The notes under the pieces were generated by a model that was not told where the DNA came from, did not search any database, and worked only from the letters and a program-made list of their open reading frames with translations. From Oceanospirillum sp048270425 (GTDB lineage Bacteria; Pseudomonadota; Gammaproteobacteria; Pseudomonadales; Halomonadaceae), in NCBI GenBank assembly GCA_048270425.1, contig JBLWSY010000009.1, forward strand, positions 62,001-126,000: a stretch of DNA of 64,000 nt, in the 5' to 3' direction. A program made the translations under genes and the position numbers. This document shows, piece by piece, positions 43,733 to 53,279 of the stretch; position 1 is the stretch's first letter, and each line of letters opens with the position of its first letter.

Positions 43733-44533
43733 TCAACCCTCTTCCTGAACAGATTTTGTAAAGTATTGCTGTACCACACGTCCCTCTTTAAACACAATCA
43801 ATTCACCAGGCTGGATAGTCATCCATTCTTCATTATCGGTCAGAGGCTGGGTGGCAATAACAGTGACCACGTCATGGGGTGTGGTTTCTTCTTTGAAATC
43901 AACCTTCATCTCAACATCAGAAAGCTGAGCTTCTCCGAAAGGTGCCTCCCGGGTAATCCAGCTGAGCTTGGTCGAACAATAGGCAAAGAGATATTCACCA
44001 TTGGACAACAGCATATTGAACACCCCTTTAGTTCTGAGCTGCTCACACCATTGATGGATCGCCTGACTTAACGGACCAATCGCACAACGATCGGTAAAGT
44101 TGAGACGTATCTGCGCCAAAAGCCAACAGAATGCCTGTTCACTATCTGTTGTCCCGACAGGCAGATAAAAGCTGGCCGGAAAATGCGATGCACTATCTTC
44201 CAGTTGACCGTTATGGGCATAACTCCAGTAACGTCCCCACAATTCCCGGCTAAACGGATGGGTGTTCTCCAGACAGATTTCACCAACATTTGCCTGACGA
44301 ATATGACTAATCACCGTTTTACTTTTAATCGGGTAATTCTGAATCAACTTAGCAATTTCTGAATCCACCGATGGCTTAGGGTCCCGAAATTCGCGATAGC
44401 CCTGACCTTCATAGAAGGAAATACCCCAGCCGTCTTTGTGGGGCCCGGTCTCGCCACCACGCTTTACAAGACCACTGAAGCTAAAGCAGATATCGGTTGG
44501 CACATTAGCACTCATGCCCAGAAGTTCACACAT
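43733..44533 (-). CDS. Class II glutamine amidotransferase (YafJ-like)
   Basis: About 266 residues starting MCELLGMSANVPTD, so that Cys2 becomes the N-terminal nucleophile after Met removal. This fixes the start at 44533 rather than an in-frame ATG 90 bp upstream. GWGISFYEGQGYREF, ISHIRQANVG, ENTHPFSRELWGRYWSYAHNG are the Ntn glutaminase blocks. No synthetase partner domain is present. The YafJ/DUG3-like class may act in peptide or gamma-glutamyl metabolism. Biological role uncertain. Confidence 0.92.
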   Translation of the reverse strand: MCELLGMSANVPTDICFSFSGLVKRGGETGPHKDGWGISFYEGQGYREFRDPKPSVDSEIAKLIQNYPIKSKTVISHIRQANVGEICLENTHPFSRELWGRYWSYAHNGQLEDSASHFPASFYLPVGTTDSEQAFCWLLAQIRLNFTDRCAIGPLSQAIHQWCEQLRTKGVFNMLLSNGEYLFAYCSTKLSWITREAPFGEAQLSDVEMKVDFKEETTPHDVVTVIATQPLTDNEEWMTIQPGELIVFKEGRVVQQYFTKSVQEEG

Positions 44534-44686
44534 GAAATCGGTCCGTTGTTTTATCGGTTGATCATTGACTGAGAAAGCAGGGGTACACATTAAAAAAATG
44601 GCCTCTGTATCAACAGAGGCCATTAATCTGATCTGAGGTTTATTCTACATGAACTCTGATAAAGTTCAGCTAAACCTAAGCCTTAA

Positions 44687-46609
44687 TCAAAGTGACAAAT
44701 CATCATTTCTTTGATTATCGCGAGCTTGCTGACGAGCGGCCATACGACGCTGAACAAAACGCTTGTACAGCCAGAAAGCCCCTGCAAACAAAGCGATATT
44801 CGCCAGTGCTACAGCCAGATAAACCCACAGCAGATTAGCATCACTTGGCTTGGATGAGTCCAGCGGCTGATCGTTAGGATCCAGCAGATTCATCGGTTTC
44901 TTCGGCTTATCATCTTCCTGCGTAAAGCCACCGGATGAGCCTGAACCAGCTGAAGCATTATCATCAATCGGCTGAGCATTCATCTGCCCGGACTGCTCAA
45001 GAGTCTCTACCTGTGGTTCCGGATCCAGAGGCGGAATAATGATCGGATCCAGTTCAACATCAAAAGCTTTACCCTGAATCGTGCCTGATGCAAAGGCACG
45101 GATTCGCTGCTCCTGTTCCCGGTTCATTTCCGGAAGATCCAGCGCCCAGGACTCCTGACTGACCAGCTGCGCACGCTGTTTAAGGCCATTAATCTCAGCG
45201 GTAATTGTCAGATCACTGGCTTTAAGTTCTGGCAGCACCTTGGTAAAGAAAATGCGGGTCGGATCATTAGCGTCATCGTAGTCCACTTTTGAGCTGACCA
45301 CATCCTGAACAAATACCGGCTGAGACACCGAACGCTGGAATGTTTTGCCATCCAGATTCACCTGAATACGGTAATTACCCGTGGTATTGAACGGTCCCAG
45401 TTTAGTAACAAAGGTACCTGTTTCGCCGGGTTTGCCTGTCATCAGGTCAGACTTAAGCACCTGATCGCTATCCGCCAGTTGCTGAGCCTCAAGTGCAACA
45501 ATTTTCAGAAACTCAGGACGGGTAATCGTCTCACCCTCTTCCTGGACCGATGCCTGAATATCCAGACTCAGCCCCCGGAACAGAGTTGCCGGAACATCAC
45601 TCACCTTAAGACTGAGATCAGAAACAACCGTTACACGGTTATCCGGATGCATCTCCGTTTCGACCAACCACTCGCCGTCTTCCGGATCATTCACAGTAAT
45701 CAGGTCATAACGGCTCTCATAGTGCCAACGCACATTCTCCGGATGGGTCAGAGAGGTATAACGCTCACCCTTGGGAGAGATCAGGAAAACCCGCTGACTA
45801 TCAGGCTTGTGGAAAATCAGAGCGGTAAATTCATTGATACTGCTATCAACAAGGAAGCGATTATTCTCCAGTGGAACCTGCTCACTTGGCGCAGTACGAT
45901 CCAATGCCTGCATAAAGAGCTGCATCAGTTCTTCCGCATTATTGGCTACCGCGGCCAAACCACCGGTACGCTGCGCCAACTTCAGCATCAGATCTTTATC
46001 AGCGTTGTCCGAGAGTGCAACGGTATGGATGGTATAGCCTGCCTTTTTCAGCTTCGGCAGAAGATCAAACTGAATGCTGTCGCGGGATTCATTATTCTCC
46101 TGACGCTTGCGGCGTTCATTCCGGGATTCCGAAATATCCACCAGCCCATCGGTCAACAAAATAATATGACGATCGAAATTACTGTCGGGACGATCCGCAT
46201 CATAACTTGCCCGTTCCAGAGCATTCTCAATATCCGTAAACATCGCAGACGAAGTGATATCGCGACTACGGCCACGAGCATCCTGACGCCACTGACCCGT
46301 TACATCTTTGTGAGGCACCAGCTCATTGGTATAGGTCCCGAAAGTCCAGACCCCGGCACGACTGCCTTCAGGTAACAGATCAACCAGCAGATTCAACGCA
46401 GGTGCCCTGAGGTTTGAAGGATCGTTGTGCTTCATACTACCGGAGGTATCAATCAACACACGTACATCCGGTTTAACATCCGCCGCAATGGCTGGTGAAG
46501 CCAAAACACAAGTCAGCAGCAAAGCTTGCCAACCACGGGTACATACGCGTCGAAGCAACGAAATCAGCCCCGGGCTATTTCCTGATAGTCGATCTGCAAA
46601 AACAGGCAT
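44687..46609 (-). CDS. VWA-domain membrane protein, TIGR03503-like
   Basis: 640 residues. A signal peptide (ALLLTCVLASPAIAA) is followed by a von Willebrand A domain with a perfect MIDAS (LIDTSGSM) at about residues 50-230. A beta-rich middle region follows, then a Ser/Pro linker and a C-terminal TM (LLWVYLAVALANIALFAGAFWLY) with a basic tail. The bulk is periplasmic. It matches the TIGR03503 layout known from marine gammaproteobacteria, of unknown function. It is followed closely upstream by two membrane-protein genes in the same direction. Confidence 0.85.
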   Translation of the reverse strand: MPVFADRLSGNSPGLISLLRRVCTRGWQALLLTCVLASPAIAADVKPDVRVLIDTSGSMKHNDPSNLRAPALNLLVDLLPEGSRAGVWTFGTYTNELVPHKDVTGQWRQDARGRSRDITSSAMFTDIENALERASYDADRPDSNFDRHIILLTDGLVDISESRNERRKRQENNESRDSIQFDLLPKLKKAGYTIHTVALSDNADKDLMLKLAQRTGGLAAVANNAEELMQLFMQALDRTAPSEQVPLENNRFLVDSSINEFTALIFHKPDSQRVFLISPKGERYTSLTHPENVRWHYESRYDLITVNDPEDGEWLVETEMHPDNRVTVVSDLSLKVSDVPATLFRGLSLDIQASVQEEGETITRPEFLKIVALEAQQLADSDQVLKSDLMTGKPGETGTFVTKLGPFNTTGNYRIQVNLDGKTFQRSVSQPVFVQDVVSSKVDYDDANDPTRIFFTKVLPELKASDLTITAEINGLKQRAQLVSQESWALDLPEMNREQEQRIRAFASGTIQGKAFDVELDPIIIPPLDPEPQVETLEQSGQMNAQPIDDNASAGSGSSGGFTQEDDKPKKPMNLLDPNDQPLDSSKPSDANLLWVYLAVALANIALFAGAFWLYKRFVQRRMAARQQARDNQRNDDLSL

Positions 46610-46630
46610 TTCGGTTCCTTACTTACCGGT

Positions 46631-46654
46631 GAAAACCGGCAAGCACCGGTTTTC
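46631..46654 (-). other. Intercistronic hairpin
   Basis: GAAAACCGG - 6 bp - CCGGTTTTC, a perfect 9-bp stem between the genes at 46675 and 46609, without a T run. It may stabilise or partly attenuate the transcript. Confidence 0.5.
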
Positions 46655-46674
46655 GATCTCTTAAATCTGACAGA

Positions 46675-47337
46675 TTAAACAATCGATTCCGCAAGTTTAC
46701 GGCCACGCTCAGTAACGTACCAGCGCATTCCCCAGCCGCTGTTAACGCGACCTGCCATACCCTTGCCCACCAGAACGGTCAGACTCTTCTGCAGGTCCGT
46801 TTCATCAAGCTCAGTTTCCAGACATAACGTCGGCAGAGCCCGATAAATATGTCGGCCACTGGCCAGACTTTTCAATACCGCTGTAGACGATACATCCAGA
46901 GTATCCAGTTCAGTCGCAGAAACCTCAGCCTGATCTTCATGCTCCGTCTCAGTTTCTAACAGGGGCAGAAGAGAATCCTGCAACTGCTTTAGCTGTTGTT
47001 TCAGCTGCTCGGTTTCGGTTTTAGCCGTTTCAGCAGCAACCAAAGTGCGATCCAGTGTGTTAGTAGCCACCAGGCGTGACGCGATGGCCGCAATCAGGCA
47101 GATACCCGTATAGATAAGTAGCTTGGAGGCATCTTCCTGACTCTGAGTCACAATATCGCTACCCAGCAGATCTAAGGCTACAGGCACCAAAAACGCAGCG
47201 CTGACACCAACCACCAAAGAACGGGCCAGAGCGATCGTATCTTTGTTGTTCTGGTTCAGCAGGTAAAAGTTAACCAGGCCGCCAAAAACCCCAGCAAACA
47301 ACATAACTAAAACGAGAATAATGACGTGTGTTGTCAT
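46675..47337 (-). CDS. YEATS-associated helix-containing membrane protein
   Basis: About 220 residues from ATG 47337. Two or three TMs (VIILVLVMLFAGVFGGLVNFYLL; LARSLVVGVSAAFLVPVALDLL; LLIYTGICLIAAIASRL) precede a coiled coil (ETEQLKQQLKQLQDSLLPLLE). The C-terminal winged-helix-like domain has LTVLVGKGMAGRVNSGWGMRWYVTERGRKLAE. It corresponds to proteins annotated as YEATS-associated helix-containing. A membrane-tethered regulator is a guess. Confidence 0.7.
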   Translation of the reverse strand: MTTHVIILVLVMLFAGVFGGLVNFYLLNQNNKDTIALARSLVVGVSAAFLVPVALDLLGSDIVTQSQEDASKLLIYTGICLIAAIASRLVATNTLDRTLVAAETAKTETEQLKQQLKQLQDSLLPLLETETEHEDQAEVSATELDTLDVSSTAVLKSLASGRHIYRALPTLCLETELDETDLQKSLTVLVGKGMAGRVNSGWGMRWYVTERGRKLAESIV

Positions 47338-47523
47338 ACGAAATGTCCTAAAAATTGCCTTCAAGTCGCCGTTACGACTCACCAGTTAAAAGAGTCCCCA
47401 CAAGCGGCCACACGGGGCAACTCACAGGGTTTTAGCTGCCAAAGCGGCAACTGATTTCCGTTTTTTAATTTTTCTTAAACAAAAACACCGGCATCAACGC
47501 CAAAGGTCTGAAAACCAGGCTGT

Positions 47524-47895
47524 TTAAGCGGTCTCGCCAGAACCCTCTTCAGTATCAGCAGGTGCCACCTGGCTTCGACGAAACCACAGGAAAAAGGCCA
47601 ACAACAGATAGCCAACAGCCAAACCACCTAACAGCGGCAAACCTGCCCGCATCCATGAGGCCCCCTCAACACCACCAAATGTTTCGAAGAAGGTGACGAT
47701 AATGGCCGGAGCCAAAGGACCGGCATTCCCCTGCACATACCAGGGAAAAGCAAACAGAACAGCCGCTGTTGTTACAATAAAACCGCGCAGAGTCATCGGC
47801 CAGCTGCGGGTAATTCTGAGGGTGACAATCATCACTGCCAAAGCGGATAATAGATAAATAATCCAGCTCATAAACTGATAGTTCTCAAACGCCAT
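47524..47895 (-). CDS. Small integral membrane protein of unknown function
   Basis: About 123 residues from ATG 47895. Four hydrophobic helices (FMSWIIYLLSALAVMIVTLRI, TLRGFIVTTAAVLFAFPWYV, APAIIVTFFETFGG, LLGGLAVGYLLLAFFLWF) and an acidic tail. No family recognised. It is read together with the next two minus genes (winged-helix membrane protein, VWA protein), which suggests a membrane-associated module. Confidence 0.75.
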   Translation of the reverse strand: MAFENYQFMSWIIYLLSALAVMIVTLRITRSWPMTLRGFIVTTAAVLFAFPWYVQGNAGPLAPAIIVTFFETFGGVEGASWMRAGLPLLGGLAVGYLLLAFFLWFRRSQVAPADTEEGSGETA

Positions 47896-47959
47896 AGTCG
47901 TCAATTCCTTTAGCCGCTGCATTGGCGGCATAACACCCTGATTCTTAAGCGCCCTTATT

Positions 47960-50071
47960 ATGTCTCAAGCTAAACAAAATAACGACCTCAGCACCGCCTC
48001 GGGTAACCAAATACCACATTTTTTATCCCGAAAGCTCGGAAAGGATCCTCTTTCAGCACTGGAACAAAAAAGCGACGACACACTAAACTTTCTGAAAAAA
48101 TGCAACGAAGATGCCAACTCAGCCCTCAATAGCTCGCTGCAAGATATTCTTTTTCAGGAAATTCGCCATCGCACCCCGTTGGATCATGACAGTTATCCAA
48201 CAGATCTTGAACATTACCGATACTTCGTCCGTCAGAAAGCGATTTTTGAATACCCTCAGTTCTGGCGCGCCCCACTGACCCCACATAACCAACAGAATCA
48301 GGAATACCTGGATCAGGCCACCTGCTATCTTGACTGCAACCGTCTCGCTGAAGCTCAGGATTATTTTGACCTGGGCGATATGGCCATCTCCCCGGATGAA
48401 CAGCTGCTGGCCATTACAATTGATACCGACGGTGATGAGATCTATGAATTGCACCTGGTCAACCTAACGACAAATCATTGGCAAACCTTTGATGAACTCC
48501 CTCCTCTGGCTTCTGATCTTATCTGGTCAGAAGATCAGGAGACACTGTTATGCTTCCCCCTGGATGATACCCAGCGCCCATGGCAAGTCATGGCGCTTAA
48601 TATTACGTCCGGTGAACAACATATTATTTTCGAAGAAAACGACGCCCGTTTCTGGGTTGGCTGCAGCAAAAGCCGTGACCGGAAACATATCTTTATTGAA
48701 AGCCTCAGCAAACAAAGTACCGGCTACTGGGTTATACCGGCGAATCTGCCTCTAACCCGCCCCACTCTGTTAATCGCCCCCCAGGAAGGTCACGAGTACC
48801 ATGCCGACAGTATCGGCGATCAGATCTATATTCGAAGCAACCTAAAAAACCCCTTCTTCGGGCTTTACCGGTTAACAAAGAAAGCCTTTAACACGCCCCT
48901 GAGTGCTGACGCCTTTATCAGACAGGCGAGTGTTATCCATGCGCCATCCGAAGCAAAAACGTTCGAAGGATTTGAGCTATTTGATAAGCACCTGATGATA
49001 CTCCTGAGAGACCACACATTGGGTGGACAGGAACTGACTATTCACAACCTGGACGGCACATTGAAGCATATCTTCAGCCCACCCTATCCACTGGTCAGCA
49101 TAAATCTCTCTGACAACCCCGACAGCAATACCAAAGAGGTACGCCTGGAACTGGAATCCTTTAACCAGCCTCCGACCCTTTATCGTTACCAGATGGCAGA
49201 GCAAACACTCACCGAACTGCGTCAGATGCCACTAAACAACACCGACTTAAGCCAATTCAGCAGCCAGCAAATTCTCATCCCAAGCTGGGATGGAACCCCC
49301 ATACCCATCAGCCTTGTAGGCAAAACTGAGCTTTTTAATTCCGGCCAACCCCAGCCCATCGTTCTGCATGCCTACGGCGCATACGGCGACCCGCTTGACC
49401 CCTGGTTCTCCTCCAGCCGCCTCAGTCTGATGGAACGAAATGTGATTTTTGCCGTTGCCCATATTCGTGGCGGCGGCGACTGCGGCGAACACTGGTACCA
49501 ACAAGGCCGACTGGGTTATAAAGAAAACAGCATCCGGGATCTCGAAGCCTGCATTCAGGCCCTCATCAAAAGAGAAATAACCACCCAGAGCCAACTGGTG
49601 GTTCAGGGCGGCAGTGCCGCCGGAATTATACTGGGCGCACTCTACAACCGATCCCCGGAGCAGGTTTGCGGCATCATCGCAGAAGTCCCCTTTGTCGACG
49701 TTTTGCGCACCATGTCCCGCCCGGAACTCCCCCTGACGATCGGAGAATATGAAGAATGGGGTAACCCCGAAGAGCCCGAAGCCCACTGGCGCATTCGCCA
49801 CTACAGCCCCCTGAACAACCTTAAGCCAGCGAGCCATCTCAACGCCCAAAGGCAGCCTAAATTATGGATAGAAGCCGGGCTTAACGACCCCCGCGTGCAG
49901 TATTGGGAACCCGCCAAATGGGCTTATCGCCTGAAAAAAGCAGGCATCAGCAACGTCTGGCTACGCACCCGAATGGACTCCGGCCACGGAGGCGGATCAG
50001 GCCGGGACCAAAGCTATCGGGAAACAGCAGAAACCCAGAGCGTAGCACTGATGATGCTTAACAAAGATTAA
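47960..50071 (+). CDS. ptrB: Oligopeptidase B-like prolyl oligopeptidase (S9)
   Basis: 703 residues. An N-terminal beta-propeller (for example YFDLGDMAISPDEQLLAITID) precedes the C-terminal alpha/beta-hydrolase. Nucleophile GGSAAG (VVQGGSAAGIILGAL), acid in GLNDPRVQYWEP, His in DSGHGGGSGR. This triad and the size fit oligopeptidase B, which cleaves short peptides after basic residues, probably in the cytoplasm as there is no signal peptide. It is divergent from the small membrane-protein operon. Confidence 0.93.
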   Translation: MSQAKQNNDLSTASGNQIPHFLSRKLGKDPLSALEQKSDDTLNFLKKCNEDANSALNSSLQDILFQEIRHRTPLDHDSYPTDLEHYRYFVRQKAIFEYPQFWRAPLTPHNQQNQEYLDQATCYLDCNRLAEAQDYFDLGDMAISPDEQLLAITIDTDGDEIYELHLVNLTTNHWQTFDELPPLASDLIWSEDQETLLCFPLDDTQRPWQVMALNITSGEQHIIFEENDARFWVGCSKSRDRKHIFIESLSKQSTGYWVIPANLPLTRPTLLIAPQEGHEYHADSIGDQIYIRSNLKNPFFGLYRLTKKAFNTPLSADAFIRQASVIHAPSEAKTFEGFELFDKHLMILLRDHTLGGQELTIHNLDGTLKHIFSPPYPLVSINLSDNPDSNTKEVRLELESFNQPPTLYRYQMAEQTLTELRQMPLNNTDLSQFSSQQILIPSWDGTPIPISLVGKTELFNSGQPQPIVLHAYGAYGDPLDPWFSSSRLSLMERNVIFAVAHIRGGGDCGEHWYQQGRLGYKENSIRDLEACIQALIKREITTQSQLVVQGGSAAGIILGALYNRSPEQVCGIIAEVPFVDVLRTMSRPELPLTIGEYEEWGNPEEPEAHWRIRHYSPLNNLKPASHLNAQRQPKLWIEAGLNDPRVQYWEPAKWAYRLKKAGISNVWLRTRMDSGHGGGSGRDQSYRETAETQSVALMMLNKD

Positions 50072-50086
50072 TATCATCAAAACCAA

Positions 50087-50121
50087 AAAAAACGCCACCT
50101 TAATAATAAGATGGCGTTTTT
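50087..50121. terminator. Bidirectional terminator between ptrB and ycgN
   Basis: A-tract, ACGCCA...TGGCGT stem with an inner CTT/AAG pair, T-tract. Confidence 0.8.
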
Positions 50122-50158
50122 GTGAATACTAAACTTATAAAATCAGTAATCAGAATAA

Positions 50159-50605
50159 TCACTCTACCCAATTAATAATGTGGTATTCGAGATCTTCCTG
50201 GAACACGATATGCTCGCTGATTGCTCGGCCTTTAATACTCTGACGTGCTTTATGAATACTATTAGGATCACCGGTAATCAGGTGGTGCCATTCCGGTAGC
50301 GGCTTGCCCTCTTTAACCAGTCGGTAGGCACAGGTCTTAGGTAACCAGACAAACTCGTCGATATCTTCAATGCGAAGCTCGACACAATCGGGAACCAGCT
50401 TCTTCCGGTTGGGGTAGTCATTACAACGGCACTGGGTAATATCCAGCTGCTTACAGGCAACCTCGGTGTAGTAGACAGTATCGTCGTCTTCATCCATCAG
50501 TTTGTGTAAACAACATTTCCCGCAACCGTCACACAGAGACTCCCACTCTTCATGGCTCATCTCTGCCAGACTTTTTTGTTCCCAAAAGTGTCCCGCGTTG
50601 CTCAT
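50159..50605 (-). CDS. ycgN: YcgN family cysteine-cluster protein
   Basis: 148 residues, UPF0260. Cysteines cluster as WESLCDGCGKCCLHKL, then C in EVACKQLD and CRCNDYPNRKKLVPDC, a pattern for metal or Fe-S binding. It lies 2 bp after ycgL, an order conserved in gammaproteobacteria. Function unknown. Confidence 0.93.
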   Translation of the reverse strand: MSNAGHFWEQKSLAEMSHEEWESLCDGCGKCCLHKLMDEDDDTVYYTEVACKQLDITQCRCNDYPNRKKLVPDCVELRIEDIDEFVWLPKTCAYRLVKEGKPLPEWHHLITGDPNSIHKARQSIKGRAISEHIVFQEDLEYHIINWVE

Positions 50606-50607
50606 TC

Positions 50608-50895
50608 TTAGTATTTGCCTTCGGTTGGGGCCTTATATAAATCCAGCAGATAATCCTCTTTTTGAGGCGGCATTTGCAGATAAAAGCCTTTCTCACGAAT
50701 CTCCCGTAAAACATCTGCAGCTTTAGCCCGTGCCAGATCTTTATCTTCACGGACAAGCATCGTCATAACAGCCTGAGGTTTGCCAAAGGCTTCCAGCAAT
50801 GACTCGGGGATACGTTTGAATCCTTCTTTTTTATCCACATAAAGATACATCTCATCTTTGCGTGGGCTTTTGAATACTTCGCAAATTACTTTCAC
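50608..50895 (-). CDS. ycgL: YcgL domain protein
   Basis: 95 residues beginning MKVICEVFKSPRKDEMYLYVDK, with the FGKPQAVMTMLV and GFYLQMPP blocks of the YcgL fold (PF05166). It sits between rnd and ycgN. Role not established. Confidence 0.93.
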   Translation of the reverse strand: MKVICEVFKSPRKDEMYLYVDKKEGFKRIPESLLEAFGKPQAVMTMLVREDKDLARAKAADVLREIREKGFYLQMPPQKEDYLLDLYKAPTEGKY

Positions 50896-50980
50896 AGTTT
50901 TATCTCGTTATTTCTATATAAGTTTTGTACTTAATTTGTTTTTTATAATAAAAACCAGTCAGTCCAACTTTATAGAATAA

Positions 50981-52123
50981 TTAGCGACTTCTGAGTTTAT
51001 CCAACAGGTCAATCAGCGGCTGACCAACTATCGCTTCACGCCAGCCTTTCCATTCATCAGGTACGTAGTTGAGCTCTCCGCGAATAGCACGGTTGAGAAC
51101 CTGCTCAAGCTGACGCTTTTTCACCAGAAGTTCTGGCGGCAGGTTGTTCGCTTCAGCGGCCTGTCGAACGGTCTTTTTCATCGCTTTGGACCACTCACGA
51201 TAGGGGTGGCCTATGGGTGATGGCAATGAAGCCGGCCACATTGCCTGAGCACGGTTTCGGGCAATATCAACCAGCTCCAGGATCTCGTCACCGTCATTTT
51301 TGATGGTGCTATGACGTATGCCTTCGATACGGGATAACTCCATTCGGTTTGCGGGCAGCTTCATGGCGATAAGCCATAGCAGGTTGTCGGATACTAAACG
51401 GCCTCGGGGGATATTACGTTCCCGAACTTCCTGTTCTCGCCAGGCAGCCAGTACCTGAAGCACGGCAAGCTGCTCCTGATTCAGTTTCCAGGCTTGCTTA
51501 ACCCGCAGGAAATAGAACTCGTCATCGGGTGCCTGTTCGGCCAAACGAACAATCTGGGCGCACTCTTCAAGGCACCATTGCATGCGGTTCTGTTCGTTCA
51601 GTTTTTGCTCAATTTTGGGCCAGATCTGATAAAGATAGAAAACATCTGCTGCTGCATAGGCACACTGACTGTCTGTCAGTGGCCGTTGTAACCAGTCGGA
51701 ACGGGTTTCTTCTTTCTGGAGGGTGATGTTCAGCCAATTTTCGACCATTCGCTGATAACCGACGGAGAGGGTTTCTCCCAGAAATGCCAAAGCAACCTGG
51801 GTATCCATCATGGGCTTTGGCAGAGCGCCGGTCAGCTTGGAAAAGACGTCCAGGTCTTCTGAACAGGCATGCAGGACTTTCAGAACGGCATCGGATTCCA
51901 AAACGGTGGTGAAGGGCTGCCAGTCTCTGATCGCCAGAGGATCTATCAGCCAACATCCCTGATCATCCTGAACCTGAATCAGAGCAGCCTTGGGATAAAA
52001 GGTATCCACACGGATAAACTCTGTATCAAGCGCCAGCATATCGCAGGTGAGCCAGTGGGCGCAGCGCTCTTTCAGGAGCGTATCGGAATCAATAAAACGG
52101 TACTCAATTGTATCTTCGGTCAT
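50981..52123 (-). CDS. rnd: Ribonuclease D
   Basis: 380 residues (E. coli 375). DEDD exonuclease motifs: LALDTEFIRVDTFYPKAALIQ (D-x-E), HACSEDLDVF, and QCAYAAADVFYLYQIW (Y-x3-D). HRDC domains follow (QAWKLNQEQLAVLQVLAAWRE). It trims tRNA 3' ends. Its ATG overlaps the recR stop (TAATG), so the two are coupled. Confidence 0.96.
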   Translation of the reverse strand: MTEDTIEYRFIDSDTLLKERCAHWLTCDMLALDTEFIRVDTFYPKAALIQVQDDQGCWLIDPLAIRDWQPFTTVLESDAVLKVLHACSEDLDVFSKLTGALPKPMMDTQVALAFLGETLSVGYQRMVENWLNITLQKEETRSDWLQRPLTDSQCAYAAADVFYLYQIWPKIEQKLNEQNRMQWCLEECAQIVRLAEQAPDDEFYFLRVKQAWKLNQEQLAVLQVLAAWREQEVRERNIPRGRLVSDNLLWLIAMKLPANRMELSRIEGIRHSTIKNDGDEILELVDIARNRAQAMWPASLPSPIGHPYREWSKAMKKTVRQAAEANNLPPELLVKKRQLEQVLNRAIRGELNYVPDEWKGWREAIVGQPLIDLLDKLRSR

Positions 52124-52725
52124 TATTTCGCCATAGGTAACCGGCCGGCCATAGCACGACTCAGGGTTCCACCATCGATATATTCCAACTCGCCACCCAC
52201 AGGAATGCCATGGGCCAAACGGGTTACGGTTACCGGTAAATGTTGCAGCATTTCAGAGATATAATGAGCGGTAGCTTCGCCTTCTACCGTCGGGTTAGTC
52301 GCTAAAATAACTTCCTGTACCTGATCCCGGCGGACCTTTGCTTCCAGCTGATCAAGCCCCAGTGCGTCGGGGCCAATGCCATCGATTGGCGACAGATGCC
52401 CGGTCAGCACAAAGTAGCGGCCACTGAATCCCCCGGCCTGCTCCATTGCAATCTGATCGGCGGGTGTTTCCACAACACAAAGCAAGGTGGCATCACGACG
52501 CTCACTGCGGCATAAGCCACAAACGGGTTCTTCGGTCAGGGTTCTGCACTCCTGACACTGTCCGACATGTTCTAATGAACGCTCAAGTGTTTCAGCCAAG
52601 CGGAAACCGCCTTCACGCTCGCGTTCAAGTAAGTGGAGTGCCATACGCTGCGCTGACTTAGGGCCAACTCCCGGTAAGCAGCGCAGTGCTGTGATCAGTT
52701 CTTCAACCAAAGGGCTGAAAGCCAT
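52123..52725 (-). CDS. recR: Recombination protein RecR
   Basis: 200 residues. Helix-hairpin-helix LRCLPGVGPKSAQRMALHLL, Cys4 zinc finger CQECRTLTEEPVCGLC, and a Toprim domain with VVETPADQIAMEQAG and ATNPTVEGEATAHYI. It acts with RecO/RecF to load RecA at gaps. Usual place after dnaX-ybaB, but here a terminator-like hairpin separates it from ybaB. Confidence 0.97.
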   Translation of the reverse strand: MAFSPLVEELITALRCLPGVGPKSAQRMALHLLEREREGGFRLAETLERSLEHVGQCQECRTLTEEPVCGLCRSERRDATLLCVVETPADQIAMEQAGGFSGRYFVLTGHLSPIDGIGPDALGLDQLEAKVRRDQVQEVILATNPTVEGEATAHYISEMLQHLPVTVTRLAHGIPVGGELEYIDGGTLSRAMAGRLPMAK

Positions 52726-52815
52726 AAAAGGTCCTTAATCAGGCAAGAGTCTGTTCAGTTTAATGACGAAGATAAGGCAATAGCTGCTGCTATAGAATAG
52801 ACAGCATTATCACCA

Positions 52816-52838
52816 AAAAGCCGCTCAAAAGCGGCTTT
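52816..52838 (-). terminator. Terminator between ybaB and recR
   Basis: Reading leftwards: AAAGCCGCT/AGCGGCTTT stem with four-base loop and T5, just after the ybaB stop. Confidence 0.75.
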
Positions 52839-52847
52839 TACGTCCAT

Positions 52848-53174
52848 TTAAAATGGCATTTTAAAACCCGGGGGCATCTGCATACCACCGGTGATCTCAG
52901 CCATTTTAGCCTGAGTGTTTTCTTCGACACGACGAACCGCGTCATTAACAGCTGCTGCAAGCAGATCCTCAAGCATCTCTTTGTCTTCAGACATCAGGCT
53001 ATCATCGATGGAAACGGCACTCACATCATGACGGCCGTTCATAGTGACTTTTACCATGCCGGCACCTGCTTCTCCGGTAACCTTCTGGCTGGCAGCTTCT
53101 TCCTGCAGTTTCTGCATTTTTTCCTGCATCTCCTGCGCCTGCTTCATCAGGTTACCCATTCCACCTTTAAACAT
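52848..53174 (-). CDS. ybaB: YbaB/EbfC family nucleoid-associated protein
   Basis: 108 residues. MGNLMKQAQEMQEKMQKLQEE coiled start, VKVTMNGRHDVSAVSIDDSLM core and the Gly/Pro/Met-rich tail MQMPPGFKMPF are all typical. It binds DNA as a dimer. Conserved neighbour of dnaX and recR. Confidence 0.96.
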   Translation of the reverse strand: MFKGGMGNLMKQAQEMQEKMQKLQEEAASQKVTGEAGAGMVKVTMNGRHDVSAVSIDDSLMSEDKEMLEDLLAAAVNDAVRRVEENTQAKMAEITGGMQMPPGFKMPF

Positions 53175-53279
53175 TGCATTATCCTCGATTCGTTACAATT
53201 TGCGGCTGCCAATCATCTTAACGCAGTGCTGACTGATTCAGAGATTGGCCACCTGTATTCTTTTGATTTGATAAACAGC